Assembly: GCA_030618505.1 (NCBI GenBank) | Contig: JAUXDF010000163.1 | Coordinates: 1-7,194 of the forward strand | Reading direction: 5' to 3' | Length of the DNA: 7,194 bases | Source of the DNA: Spongiibacteraceae bacterium | Lineage (GTDB): Bacteria > Pseudomonadota > Gammaproteobacteria > Pseudomonadales > PIVM01 | Shown: piece after piece, positions 1-5,783 of the stretch | How positions within the stretch are numbered: the stretch's first letter is position 1 | Layout: each line of letters starts with the position of its first letter | Notes under the pieces: model-generated | Told to the model about the DNA's origin: nothing | The model's database searches: none | The model's input: the letters and a program-made list of their open reading frames with translations, nothing else | Made by a program: the position numbers and the translations under genes

Positions 1-549
1 GGTATCGTACACGGCAACCTTCGACCGACAAATATATTGTTTGGTGAAACCGGGCAGGTGAAAATTTCAGATTTTGGCCTTGATGAGCATTATACCGGTC
101 AGGAAGAGCATAATTGGTATCAACCAGCGGAAGAGGAGATGAGTGCTGCCGGTGATATATATGCGGCCGGTATAATATTTTATCAGATGCTGATAGGGGA
201 GCGACCAAAACGTAAACGCCTGCGGCTGGCCTCTTCAAAACGGTTTGAAAAACTCCCTGCCGAATTACAGCGAATGGTTAAGGATATGTTATCGCTAGAC
301 GCTAAAAAGAGGCCGTCACACTTTATCGAAGTGGCGCAAACGCTGCGAGAAGTTTGTGGAGATCAGGCCACGGTTATTGTTCGCCCAAAGAAAACAAAAA
401 TTAATATTAAACAAGGCGGTGAAGAAAAATCCAAAAAAGGCGGTATACGTTTACTGCTATTATTGTTTATTTTCCTCTCCTTGCAGGGTTATTTATTGAC
501 AACCGGTCGTTTACAGGAACTTATAAGCAATTTCTTTCAGTTATTTTAG
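1..549 (+). CDS. Protein kinase-like protein, C-terminal part, membrane-anchored; probable pseudokinase (5' truncated by window edge)
   Basis: The frame is open from base 1, so the N-lobe lies outside the window; 182 residues are visible. They read as the C-lobe of a eukaryotic-like Ser/Thr kinase. The catalytic loop is HGNLRPTNIL (visible residues 4-13) where active kinases have HRDLKPxN. DFG is at 24-26, a degraded APE-like PAEE at 42-45, the conserved Asp of subdomain IX at 52 (GDIY), and the subdomain XI Arg at about 104 (KKRPS). Only about 15 residues separate DFG from PAEE, so the activation segment is very short. A basic linker (about 128-148) leads to one hydrophobic helix (about 149-168, LLLLLFIFL) and a short tail. 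This suggests a cytoplasmic kinase fold tethered to the inner membrane, a layout known from bacterial PknB-type kinases. The catalytic Asp is replaced by Asn and the Lys by Arg, so phosphotransfer is doubtful. The next gene starts 39 bp downstream. Confidence 0.85.
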   Translation, partial: GIVHGNLRPTNILFGETGQVKISDFGLDEHYTGQEEHNWYQPAEEEMSAAGDIYAAGIIFYQMLIGERPKRKRLRLASSKRFEKLPAELQRMVKDMLSLDAKKRPSHFIEVAQTLREVCGDQATVIVRPKKTKINIKQGGEEKSKKGGIRLLLLLFIFLSLQGYLLTTGRLQELISNFFQLF

Positions 550-588
550 AATTAGCAGTTAACTGGAGTATCAGGGGTTAGATAGGTA

Positions 589-1185
589 GTGAAAACAGGA
601 GTCGTGATATTGGCCGCAGGCCAATCAAAACGCTATGGTTCAGATAAGCGCCAGTTTATTTTGCCTAATGGTTTAAGTATGCTTGAGCAGGTCATAAACA
701 AAAGTTGTAGTGTGCTGGAGCACTGTATTGTCGTTGTGGATGATAAAAGCTGGTGTGAAAAGCTGGCATCAAAAAATATCGAGGTACTGGTAGCTGATAA
801 AGCGGCATTAGGAATGGGGTACAGCCTTGCTGCTGGTTGTAAAAAAGCGGCTGATTTGAAATGGGATGCTTTGTTGGTTTTGTTGGCGGATATGCCTTTT
901 GTGTCTCCTCAGACTATAGCGTTGGTGCGTGATAAGCTGAGCCAGCATGAGATAGTGGTGCCGGTTTATTGTGGGGCAAAAGAAGGAAATGAAAAAGGGC
1001 GTCGAGGACACCCTGTCGGGTTTCAGTCGTGCCATTTTACTGCTTTAACAAAACTTACCGGCGATAGTGGTGCGCGAGCACTTCTCGGTGCACAAACAGA
1101 TAACTGCGTTTTTCCTGTGGTGGATGATGTGGGGATATTGCAGGATATAGACTCACCACAGGATTGGCAGAATTTTCAAGAGTAA
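589..1185 (+). CDS. MocA/MobA-like nucleotidyltransferase (NTP_transf_3 fold)
   Basis: This 198-residue protein has the nucleotide-binding signature LAAGQSKRYGSDK at residues 8-20, a GMGYSLAAG segment at 75-83 resembling the GMxxSL motif of MocA proteins, the metal-binding LADMPF at 99-104, GRRGHPVGF at 137-145, LTGDSGAR at 156-163 and DIDSPQDW at 186-193. This order and length match the molybdenum cofactor cytidylyltransferase group (MocA, about 190 aa), which transfers CMP to molybdopterin in the cytoplasm. LAAG rather than LAGG argues against MobA. Assignment to MocA itself is by motif only; relatives with other substrates exist, and no molybdoenzyme gene is in view. The start is GTG at 589; GGAG (564-567) and AGGGG (573-577) lie upstream at rather long spacing, and no closer ATG fits the conserved N-terminus. 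It sits 39 bp from each neighbour, consistent with an operon. Confidence 0.88.
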   Translation: MKTGVVILAAGQSKRYGSDKRQFILPNGLSMLEQVINKSCSVLEHCIVVVDDKSWCEKLASKNIEVLVADKAALGMGYSLAAGCKKAADLKWDALLVLLADMPFVSPQTIALVRDKLSQHEIVVPVYCGAKEGNEKGRRGHPVGFQSCHFTALTKLTGDSGARALLGAQTDNCVFPVVDDVGILQDIDSPQDWQNFQE

Positions 1186-1224
1186 GTGTTTGCAATAACA
1201 GATTTATATAATGAGGAATACCCG

Positions 1225-1980
1225 ATGATAACAATACAAGGGGTTTTAAAATCTCTTTCCCTAACTGCGCTAGTTTTTGTTTTAACTGCCTGCGGTTCTA
1301 CACAGATTAAAGATCCTGATCAGGCAGAAAGGCTGCTTGCCGCCAAATATGCCATTGAGGCGGAATACACCTTGTCTGTATTGGTGAGCAACTGTAAAAA
1401 AATGGAGGCTTCCACTCGAAAACATGCTGACCAGGTGCAACAACAATGGTGGGCGGACAATTGGCCATTGGTTGATGCGGCGGATAAAGAGTTTCAGTCT
1501 TTTGTGAAGGATGAGCAGCTAAAACACGGTGCACAAACAGGCCAGTTGCTGGCGCTTCGTTTCATGATGGAGCTGGATTTAAAAGCCAGACAGAATATTT
1601 ATCAATTAACCAAGCATGAAGCGTATCGCGATGATCGCTGTATTCGAGCGCTTGATAAGTATCTTGAAGAAGAGCTGCAATTATCCGAAGATAAAGTTAA
1701 ACATGCACATTTGCAGTTTTTAAGAGACTATTATGGAGAGAAAATAGCGGACCCTCATCCGGTGCCGGTTATTAACAGCGAGTATTCTGCCCGTCGTGAT
1801 GTCGGTGGAAAGTCTTTGTATAAAGTGGAGAAGATTGCTGATAAACAACTGTGTGATGATTTTGAAATACTGAGCCTGTTGGAGAAAGGTCCCAAAGAGG
1901 TTTACGGTATTTTTTGTGAGGATGGTAAAAATCATATGATTATGTGTAAGTGGGGTCAGTGTGAGGTGGTGAAGGAATAA
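1225..1980 (+). CDS. Cysteine-rich outer-membrane lipoprotein of unknown function
   Basis: The ATG at 1225 is preferred over the upstream in-frame GTG at 1186. GAGGAA (1213-1218) sits 6 nt before it, and translation from it gives a clean lipoprotein signal: a Lys at 9, a hydrophobic core (11-20) and the lipobox L-T-A-C with Cys at 23. Gly at +2 is not an inner-membrane retention signal, so the outer membrane is likely. The 229-residue mature part is mostly charged and helical up to about residue 170. It then has a Pro-rich stretch (177-182) and a C-terminal part with four cysteines (210, 231, 241, 246) among likely beta strands. Cys57 and Cys139 bring the non-lipid total to six, which would allow disulphides in the periplasm. 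I do not recognise a family. Its position 39 bp after the nucleotidyltransferase gene, same strand, suggests co-transcription with it and the kinase-like gene. Confidence 0.82.
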   Translation: MITIQGVLKSLSLTALVFVLTACGSTQIKDPDQAERLLAAKYAIEAEYTLSVLVSNCKKMEASTRKHADQVQQQWWADNWPLVDAADKEFQSFVKDEQLKHGAQTGQLLALRFMMELDLKARQNIYQLTKHEAYRDDRCIRALDKYLEEELQLSEDKVKHAHLQFLRDYYGEKIADPHPVPVINSEYSARRDVGGKSLYKVEKIADKQLCDDFEILSLLEKGPKEVYGIFCEDGKNHMIMCKWGQCEVVKE

Positions 1981-2031
1981 AGAAGCAGAGCTGTTAATTT
2001 AAAGACTGTTATGATCTTAGCATTATGTGCC

Positions 2032-2059
2032 GCATATTTTTCCAGATATTGAAATATGC
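2032..2059. repeat. 8-bp inverted repeat upstream of the small-gene pair
   Basis: GCATATTT (2032-2039) and AAATATGC (2052-2059) are perfect inverted copies separated by 12 nt. The element lies 51 bp after the lipoprotein stop codon and 20 bp before the first small ORF. The stem is AT-rich and no T-run follows, so it is a poor intrinsic terminator. It could be an operator or an mRNA leader hairpin next to the G-rich ribosome binding site (2064-2072). Function is not known. Confidence 0.4.
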
Positions 2060-2079
2060 CCCAGGGAGGGGGCTAGGAA

Positions 2080-2266
2080 ATGCCAGCTGAACTTGAAGAG
2101 CGAAAGCTTCGTTGTGAAATCAGGAAGTTACAAGCAGAAACTATAAAGATATATGAAGATATATGAAGATATGAGCGTTGAACGGGTCAAACTCTATATC
2201 TATTCAATGTCCTCTATAGGCGCTATACTCAGCGTAGGCGTTGCAATACTGAAGTACTATAACTAG
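2080..2266 (+). pseudogene. Small coiled-coil/membrane protein gene, frame broken by a 10-bp tandem duplication
   Basis: From ATG 2080, preceded by GGAGG at 2065-2069 within a purine-rich G tract, a reading frame gives MPAELEERKLRCEIRKL and continues for 28 residues to TGA at 2164-2166. The stop falls inside two perfect copies of ATATGAAGAT (2151-2170). Deleting one copy joins the frame exactly to the one that begins at ATG 2171 and runs to TAG 2264-2266. That gives one 58-residue protein: an acidic/basic N-terminal helix of about 35 residues followed by a hydrophobic span (SMSSIGAILSVGVAILKYY). As it stands, the two halves (28 aa, and 31 aa from ATG 2171) could be separate peptides, the second starting by re-initiation 5 nt after the stop. 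I do not recognise the family. A disrupted gene is my preferred reading; a reversible repeat switch or a sequencing error are alternatives. Confidence 0.55.
2146..2172. repeat. 10-bp tandem repeat, about 2.7 copies
   Basis: The tract has period 10 and alternates AAGAT and ATATG over 27 bp; the two full ATATGAAGAT units at 2151-2170 are identical. It lies inside the first small ORF and shifts its frame by +1 relative to a single-unit allele. A unit length that is not a multiple of three means each gain or loss by slippage changes the frame. Confidence 0.9.
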
Positions 2267-2269
2267 GAG
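2265..2269 (+). promoter_or_regulatory. Ribosome binding site overlapping the upstream stop codon
   Basis: AGGAG lies 6 nt before ATG 2276 and shares its first two bases with the TAG stop (2264-2266) of the preceding small ORF. This arrangement is typical of translational coupling and supports the 47-residue ORF as a real gene. It also means the frameshift in the first ORF could affect expression of the second. Confidence 0.7.
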
Positions 2270-2275
2270 TTTGTA

Positions 2276-2419
2276 ATGAGTACGGAAAATACTGAGTATA
2301 CATTCGATCTCAATTATCAAATCGCAGAGATACACCGAAAGAACCGCAATGTTATTCTTGCGGGTGTTATTAGCGGCCTGATTATTTTTGGCCCTCTTGC
2401 TTGGATTGCTCTGCGCTAA
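2276..2419 (+). CDS. Small single-span membrane protein, 47 aa, unknown function
   Basis: This short ORF starts at ATG 2276 with AGGAG at ideal 6-nt spacing and ends at TAA 2417-2419. The N-terminal half is polar and acidic (MSTENTEYTFDLNY). A basic patch (HRKNRN, residues 20-25) follows, then one hydrophobic helix at about 26-46 (VILAGVISGLIIFGP), ending in Arg. The basic residues before the helix predict a cytoplasmic N-terminus. Its design (short charged N-terminus, then one C-terminal membrane helix) mirrors that of the broken small ORF just upstream, so the two may be partners. I do not recognise a family. Evidence that it is coding rests on the ribosome binding site, the close coupling to the upstream ORF and the membrane-helix pattern; there is no homology evidence. 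Small hydrophobic pairs can be toxins, holin-like proteins or subunits of membrane complexes, but nothing here decides between these. Confidence 0.62.
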   Translation: MSTENTEYTFDLNYQIAEIHRKNRNVILAGVISGLIIFGPLAWIALR

Positions 2420-2605
2420 ATCAGTATATGCCTCTGGCGCCATTATGATTTTGTTAGATGAACCCTAATGTCATTAACCTAAGTGCCGATTACTCCGCAG
2501 CCAGGATTAGTGTGTCCACTATAACGTGTTGAGTAAAGTGCGTCCCACGTAGTGTTTTGGTAGTGAGTTTGTGAAGCCGGGGAAATTTATAAGTAAATCA
2601 ATTTC
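2420..2605. other. Non-coding spacer between the small genes and the LysR gene
   Basis: No reading frame with a credible start site is visible in these 186 bp. It lies between the 3' ends of convergent genes, where terminators would be expected, yet no GC-rich hairpin followed by a T-run is present. A weak 5-bp inverted pair, ACGTG (2524-2528) and CACGT (2546-2550), is the only structure apart from the repeat at its right edge. Confidence 0.5.
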
Positions 2606-2606
2606 C
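2581..2606. repeat. 7-bp inverted repeat at the 3' end of the LysR gene
   Basis: GGAAATT (2581-2587) and AATTTCC (2600-2606) are perfect inverted copies with a 12-nt loop. The right arm touches the stop codon of the LysR gene. It might act as a weak transcript end or stabilising hairpin for the convergent transcripts, but it is AT-rich and lacks a T-run on either strand. Confidence 0.3.
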
Positions 2607-3475
2607 TACTTCTGCTCCTCCAATAGCCCAATAAATGCCTTAGCCGCATTAGAAACACTGCGTTCCGTATGGTAGATGCAGCCCAACCTTCGGGATAAAC
2701 TAGCCTCCTTTATCTGTAAACGTGTCAGCTGATCGTCCAGCATGGTCGCCGGTAGTACACTCCAGCCTAAACCAATGGAGACCATCATTTTGATAGTCTC
2801 CAAATAGTTGGTTGCCATCAGTGTGTTTAACTTCAACTGATGAGAGGAAAAAACCTCCTTTATTAATTGCCCTGTGTAGGTAGCATCCCCCGGGATAATG
2901 GCTGGATGTTGACTGAGTAAGTCCAGGTTCGGATTTTTAACACTTGCCAAAGGGTGGTCATTGGCGACAGCAAAGGCAAGCGGGTCGGGCCAGATTTCCT
3001 CGGAGTGAATCTTCTTAAGGGTCTTTGGCGCCAGGGTGACCACCGCTAGTTCCAGCTTGCCATGTAAAACATCATCGTGGGCAGCTTCTGAGTCCTTAAA
3101 ACTGATATCCAAAGACACGTCTGGGTACTGTTGTGAAAATTGTTTCAGTACCGGCGGTAGGCGATGCAGGCCGATATGGTGACTGATGGCGATACTTAGC
3201 TTTCCGCTGATGTCTCCGCTTAAATCACGGATTTCACGCTTGCTATCTTCAATTTCCTGGATAATACGATGGGCGCGCGGTAATAGCTTGCGGCCACCTT
3301 CTGTCAGTGATATTTGACGGCCAATACGGTCGAAGAGCTTGTTGCCTAATTCCTCCTCTAGCAAGGCGATGCGTTTGCTGATGGCGGGCTGGGTAACGAA
3401 AAGCCGCTCTGCTGCCAACGAAAAAGAGGCTGTTTCTGCGATGGCAATAAAACTTTTAAGTGTCTCTGTATCCAT
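2606..3475 (-). CDS. LysR-family transcriptional regulator, divergent from leuC
   Basis: This is a full-length LysR-type regulator (289 aa). The N-terminal winged helix-turn-helix covers about residues 1-60: FSLAAERLFVTQPAISKRI at 18-36 is the classic recognition region, followed by LEEELGNKLFDR. A linker helix (about 65-90) leads to the two-lobed effector-binding domain (about 90-289). The start ATG at 3475-3473 is the family start; the ribosome binding site before it is weak (GAGAAA, 13 nt upstream). LysR proteins usually act as tetramers at T-N11-A sites in the shared promoter region of a divergent target, with a small-molecule co-inducer. A LysR gene next to leuC is known in Pseudomonas, so control of leuCD, perhaps with a leucine-pathway metabolite as ligand, is a reasonable inference. 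The sequence does not identify the ligand. Confidence 0.94.
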   Translation of the reverse strand: MDTETLKSFIAIAETASFSLAAERLFVTQPAISKRIALLEEELGNKLFDRIGRQISLTEGGRKLLPRAHRIIQEIEDSKREIRDLSGDISGKLSIAISHHIGLHRLPPVLKQFSQQYPDVSLDISFKDSEAAHDDVLHGKLELAVVTLAPKTLKKIHSEEIWPDPLAFAVANDHPLASVKNPNLDLLSQHPAIIPGDATYTGQLIKEVFSSHQLKLNTLMATNYLETIKMMVSIGLGWSVLPATMLDDQLTRLQIKEASLSRRLGCIYHTERSVSNAAKAFIGLLEEQK

Positions 3476-3518
3476 GCTATATCTGCATTTCTCATCTATT
3501 CCAGTTGGTTATCCAAAG

Positions 3519-3544
3519 AATAAAAAATATGAATTTGTTTTATT
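3519..3544. promoter_or_regulatory. Candidate LysR operator (inverted repeat) between LysR gene and leuC
   Basis: AATAAAA (3519-3525) and TTTTATT (3538-3544) are perfect inverted 7-mers with 12 nt between them. The block contains a T-N11-A spacing (T3521, A3533), the minimal LysR-site pattern, though this is weak evidence in AT-rich DNA. It overlaps the proposed -35 box of leuC and lies 44 bp before the regulator's own start, so a protein bound there could affect both genes. Confidence 0.42.
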
Positions 3545-3563
3545 GTAGCGTCAGGCATAGAAT
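3535..3563 (+). promoter_or_regulatory. Probable sigma-70 promoter of leuCD
   Basis: TTGTTT (3535-3540, -35) and TAGAAT (3558-3563, -10) are separated by exactly 17 nt. They would start transcription near 3570 and give a leader of about 43 nt before leuC. That leader has no room for a leucine-codon attenuation peptide and terminator, so control is more likely at initiation. Confidence 0.55.
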
Positions 3564-3612
3564 GCGCGCAACTTGATAGTGTTTAAGAACCGATAGAAAG
3601 AAGGTGATAGTG

Positions 3613-5046
3613 ATGGCTGGCAAGACTTTGTACGACAAATTGTGGGATTCCCATTTGGTGAAAGAGCGTGATGATGGTACTGCGCTGATCTATATTGACC
3701 GGCAATTGCTTCACGAAGTGACATCTCCCCAGGCTTTTGAAGGGCTACGTATAAGCGGTCGCCAGCCTTGGCGTCGTGATGCGAACCTTGCTGTTCCTGA
3801 TCATAATGTGCCGACCACCTTAAAAGAGCGGCAGTTGGGCTTGGACGGTATAGTTGACCCTGTCTCCAAAACCCAGGTGTTGACTCTGGACAATAACTGT
3901 AAAGAGTTTGATCTGCTTGAATTTGATATGAATGACCGTCGTCAGGGTATTGTCCATGTTGTGGGGCCAGAGCAGGGTGCGACCTTGCCGGGTATGACCA
4001 TTGTTTGTGGTGACTCCCATACCTCTACCCACGGCGCTTTGGGTGCTTTGGCGCATGGTATTGGTACGTCTGAAGTCGAGCACGTATTGGCGACACAGTG
4101 TCTGATTCAGAATAAAATGAAAAATATGCTGATTCGTATTGATGGCAAATTGAATGTCGGTGTGACACCCAAAGATGTGGTGCTAGCAATTATCGGTAAA
4201 ATTGGTACCGCCGGTGGTACCGGTTATGCCGTCGAGTTTGGCGGTGATGTGATTGTTAATATGTCGATGGAAGGGCGTATGACGGTCTGTAACATGGCCA
4301 TTGAAGCCGGTGCCCGCGCGGGTTTGATCGCGGTAGATCAGTCCACGATTGATTATGTCAAAGGCCGACCTTTTTCGCCTGCTGGCAATGATTGGGATGC
4401 GGCGGTTGCACAATGGCAGCAATTGCACAGTGATGACGATGCTGTTTTTGATGCGACCATTGAACTGAAGGGCGAGGATATTAAACCGCAGGTCAGCTGG
4501 GGTACTTCACCTGAGATGGTACTGCCAATCGATGGTAATGTGCCTGATCCAACTCAGGAGTCAGATCCGACCAAACGTGATTCCATCGAACGCGCATTGC
4601 AGTACATGGGCTTACAAGCAGGGCAGGCGATTGGCGATATTAAACTGGATAAGGTTTTTATCGGTTCTTGCACCAATGGCCGAATTGAAGATTTGCGCGC
4701 TGCAGCCAAGGTTGTCGAAGGTCACCGCGTGGCAGACAATATTAAGCTGGCTTTGGTGGTGCCGGGTTCCGGTTTGGTAAAAGAGCAGGCGGAAAAAGAA
4801 GGTCTGCATAAAATCTTTACCGCTGCAGGTTTGGAGTGGCGTGAGCCGGGTTGCTCGATGTGTTTGGCGATGAATGCCGATCAACTCGGTGATGGCGAGC
4901 ACTGTGCATCAACCTCCAATCGAAATTTCGAGGGTCGACAAGGCTTTGGTGGTCGTACCCATCTGGTGAGTCCGCAAATGGCAGCTGCTGCCGCAATTAA
5001 TGGTCGCTTTGTTGATGTCCGCGACATATTGAAAGAGGGGGCGTAA
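3613..5046 (+). CDS. leuC: 3-isopropylmalate dehydratase, large subunit
   Basis: LeuC with LeuD isomerises 2-isopropylmalate to 3-isopropylmalate in leucine biosynthesis (cytoplasm, [4Fe-4S] aconitase superfamily). From ATG 3613 the protein is 477 aa and begins MAGKTLYDKLWDSHLV, as usual for the family. The in-frame GTG codons at 3604 and 3610 are rejected because 3604 falls inside the Shine-Dalgarno sequence AAGGTGA (3601-3607), and the conserved N-terminus begins at ATG 3613. CGDSHTSTHG lies at 132-141. The three cluster ligands are Cys353 (GSCTNG), Cys414 and Cys417 (EPGCSMC), close to E. coli 347/407/410. SNRNFEGRQG follows near the C-terminus. No key residue is missing. The leuD start is only 5 nt after the stop, so the two subunits are co-expressed. 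A sigma-70-like promoter and possible LysR operator lie just upstream. Confidence 0.98.
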   Translation: MAGKTLYDKLWDSHLVKERDDGTALIYIDRQLLHEVTSPQAFEGLRISGRQPWRRDANLAVPDHNVPTTLKERQLGLDGIVDPVSKTQVLTLDNNCKEFDLLEFDMNDRRQGIVHVVGPEQGATLPGMTIVCGDSHTSTHGALGALAHGIGTSEVEHVLATQCLIQNKMKNMLIRIDGKLNVGVTPKDVVLAIIGKIGTAGGTGYAVEFGGDVIVNMSMEGRMTVCNMAIEAGARAGLIAVDQSTIDYVKGRPFSPAGNDWDAAVAQWQQLHSDDDAVFDATIELKGEDIKPQVSWGTSPEMVLPIDGNVPDPTQESDPTKRDSIERALQYMGLQAGQAIGDIKLDKVFIGSCTNGRIEDLRAAAKVVEGHRVADNIKLALVVPGSGLVKEQAEKEGLHKIFTAAGLEWREPGCSMCLAMNADQLGDGEHCASTSNRNFEGRQGFGGRTHLVSPQMAAAAAINGRFVDVRDILKEGA

Positions 5047-5051
5047 GAATC

Positions 5052-5699
5052 ATGGAAAAATTTACTGCTGTAGAAGGTATTGTTGCACCACTGAATCGGG
5101 CTAATGTTGATACCGACATGATCATCCCCAAACAGTTTTTGAAATCGATCAAGCGTAGCGGTTTTGGCCCTAATCTGTTTGATGAATTGCGCTACCTTGA
5201 CCGAGGTGAGCCGGATAAGGACTGTACAGGTCGTCCGCTTAATAAAGAATTCATGCTGAACCAGCCTCGTTATGCAAACGCCACGGTACTGCTGTCACGA
5301 CAAAATTTTGGTTGTGGATCCAGCCGTGAGCACGCTCCCTGGGCGCTGGACGATTATGGCTTTCGAGTGATTATCGCTTCAAGTTTTGCTGATATCTTTT
5401 TTAATAATTGCTTTAAAAATGGCATCCTGCCGATAGTGTTGGATGAGGCAGTTATCGATGCCTTGTTTGCCGAGGTTGAATCGACGGAAGGTTATCAACT
5501 GACTGTTGATCTGCAAACCCAGCAAATTAGCAAACCAGATGGCTCCGTGATTGCTTTTGAGGTGGATGCCTTTCGCAAGCATTGTTTGTTGAATGGCCTG
5601 GATGATATCGGTTTGACTTTGCAGGATGACGAGCTGATCAAAGGCTTTGAAACCAAGTGGCAGCAAAATGCACCCTGGTTATTTAATGCCGGGCAGTGA
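5052..5699 (+). CDS. leuD: 3-isopropylmalate dehydratase, small subunit
   Basis: LeuD is the swivelling-domain partner of LeuC in isopropylmalate isomerase. The protein is 215 aa, a little longer than E. coli LeuD (201) and near the length of Pseudomonas-type proteins. NVDTDMIIPKQFLK at 18-31 and GCGSSREHAPWAL at 87-99 are the family signatures; the Ser/Arg of the second motif belong to the substrate site completed with LeuC. SFADIFFNNCFKNGILPI (111-128) is also typical. The start ATG 5052 is preceded by AGAGGGGG (5034-5041), inside the end of leuC, with 10-nt spacing, so translation of the two genes is probably coupled. Unlike in many relatives, no leuB follows. Confidence 0.98.
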   Translation: MEKFTAVEGIVAPLNRANVDTDMIIPKQFLKSIKRSGFGPNLFDELRYLDRGEPDKDCTGRPLNKEFMLNQPRYANATVLLSRQNFGCGSSREHAPWALDDYGFRVIIASSFADIFFNNCFKNGILPIVLDEAVIDALFAEVESTEGYQLTVDLQTQQISKPDGSVIAFEVDAFRKHCLLNGLDDIGLTLQDDELIKGFETKWQQNAPWLFNAGQ

Positions 5700-5715
5700 G
5701 TATTGTAGAAACTAT

Positions 5716-5783
5716 GCAGGGTGCGCCTTGCGCTCCATTTGCTGTATGGTGCCAGGTACCTTGGTGCGGGGGCCGCACCCTAC
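5716..5783. repeat. REP-like GC-rich palindromic element in the leuD-asd gap
   Basis: The outer arms AGGGTGCG (5718-5725) and CGCACCCT (5774-5781) are perfect inverted 8-mers. Each arm also forms its own hairpin. On the left, GGTGCGC (5720-5726) pairs with GCGCTCC (5730-5736) with one mismatch and a 3-nt loop. On the right, GGTGCGG (5763-5769) pairs perfectly with CCGCACC (5773-5779) with loop GGG. GGTGCC and GGTACC in the centre repeat the theme. Two outward-facing related hairpins over about 68 bp are the layout of REP/BIME or very small MITE-like repeats. No clear target-site duplication is seen. It could also fold in the leuD-asd transcript and influence mRNA stability or act as a weak terminator, but the nearest T-run (5797-5802) is too far from the hairpin for a standard one. 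Confidence 0.6.

Noticed and set aside
1186..1224. GTG at 1186 as start of the lipoprotein
   Set aside because: It would place 13 mostly polar and acidic residues before the signal peptide, which fits a lipoprotein signal badly. ATG 1225 has GAGGAA at 6 nt and gives a standard signal.
2001..2020. Promoter for the small genes with TATGAT (2010-2015) as -10
   Set aside because: No -35-like sequence is found at 16-18 nt upstream, so the match to the -10 alone is not enough.
2204..2443. 79-residue open frame on the - strand across the small-gene region
   Set aside because: It lies opposite the two + strand small ORFs, which have good ribosome binding sites, stop/start coupling and coherent membrane-helix patterns. 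The - strand product has no recognisable domain.
3339..3548. 69-residue + strand frame opposite the start of the LysR gene
   Set aside because: It is the complement of the conserved helix-turn-helix coding region and has no domain or ribosome binding site of its own.
3604..3612. GTG at 3604 as start of leuC
   Set aside because: It falls inside the Shine-Dalgarno sequence AAGGTGA, and the conserved LeuC N-terminus begins at ATG 3613.
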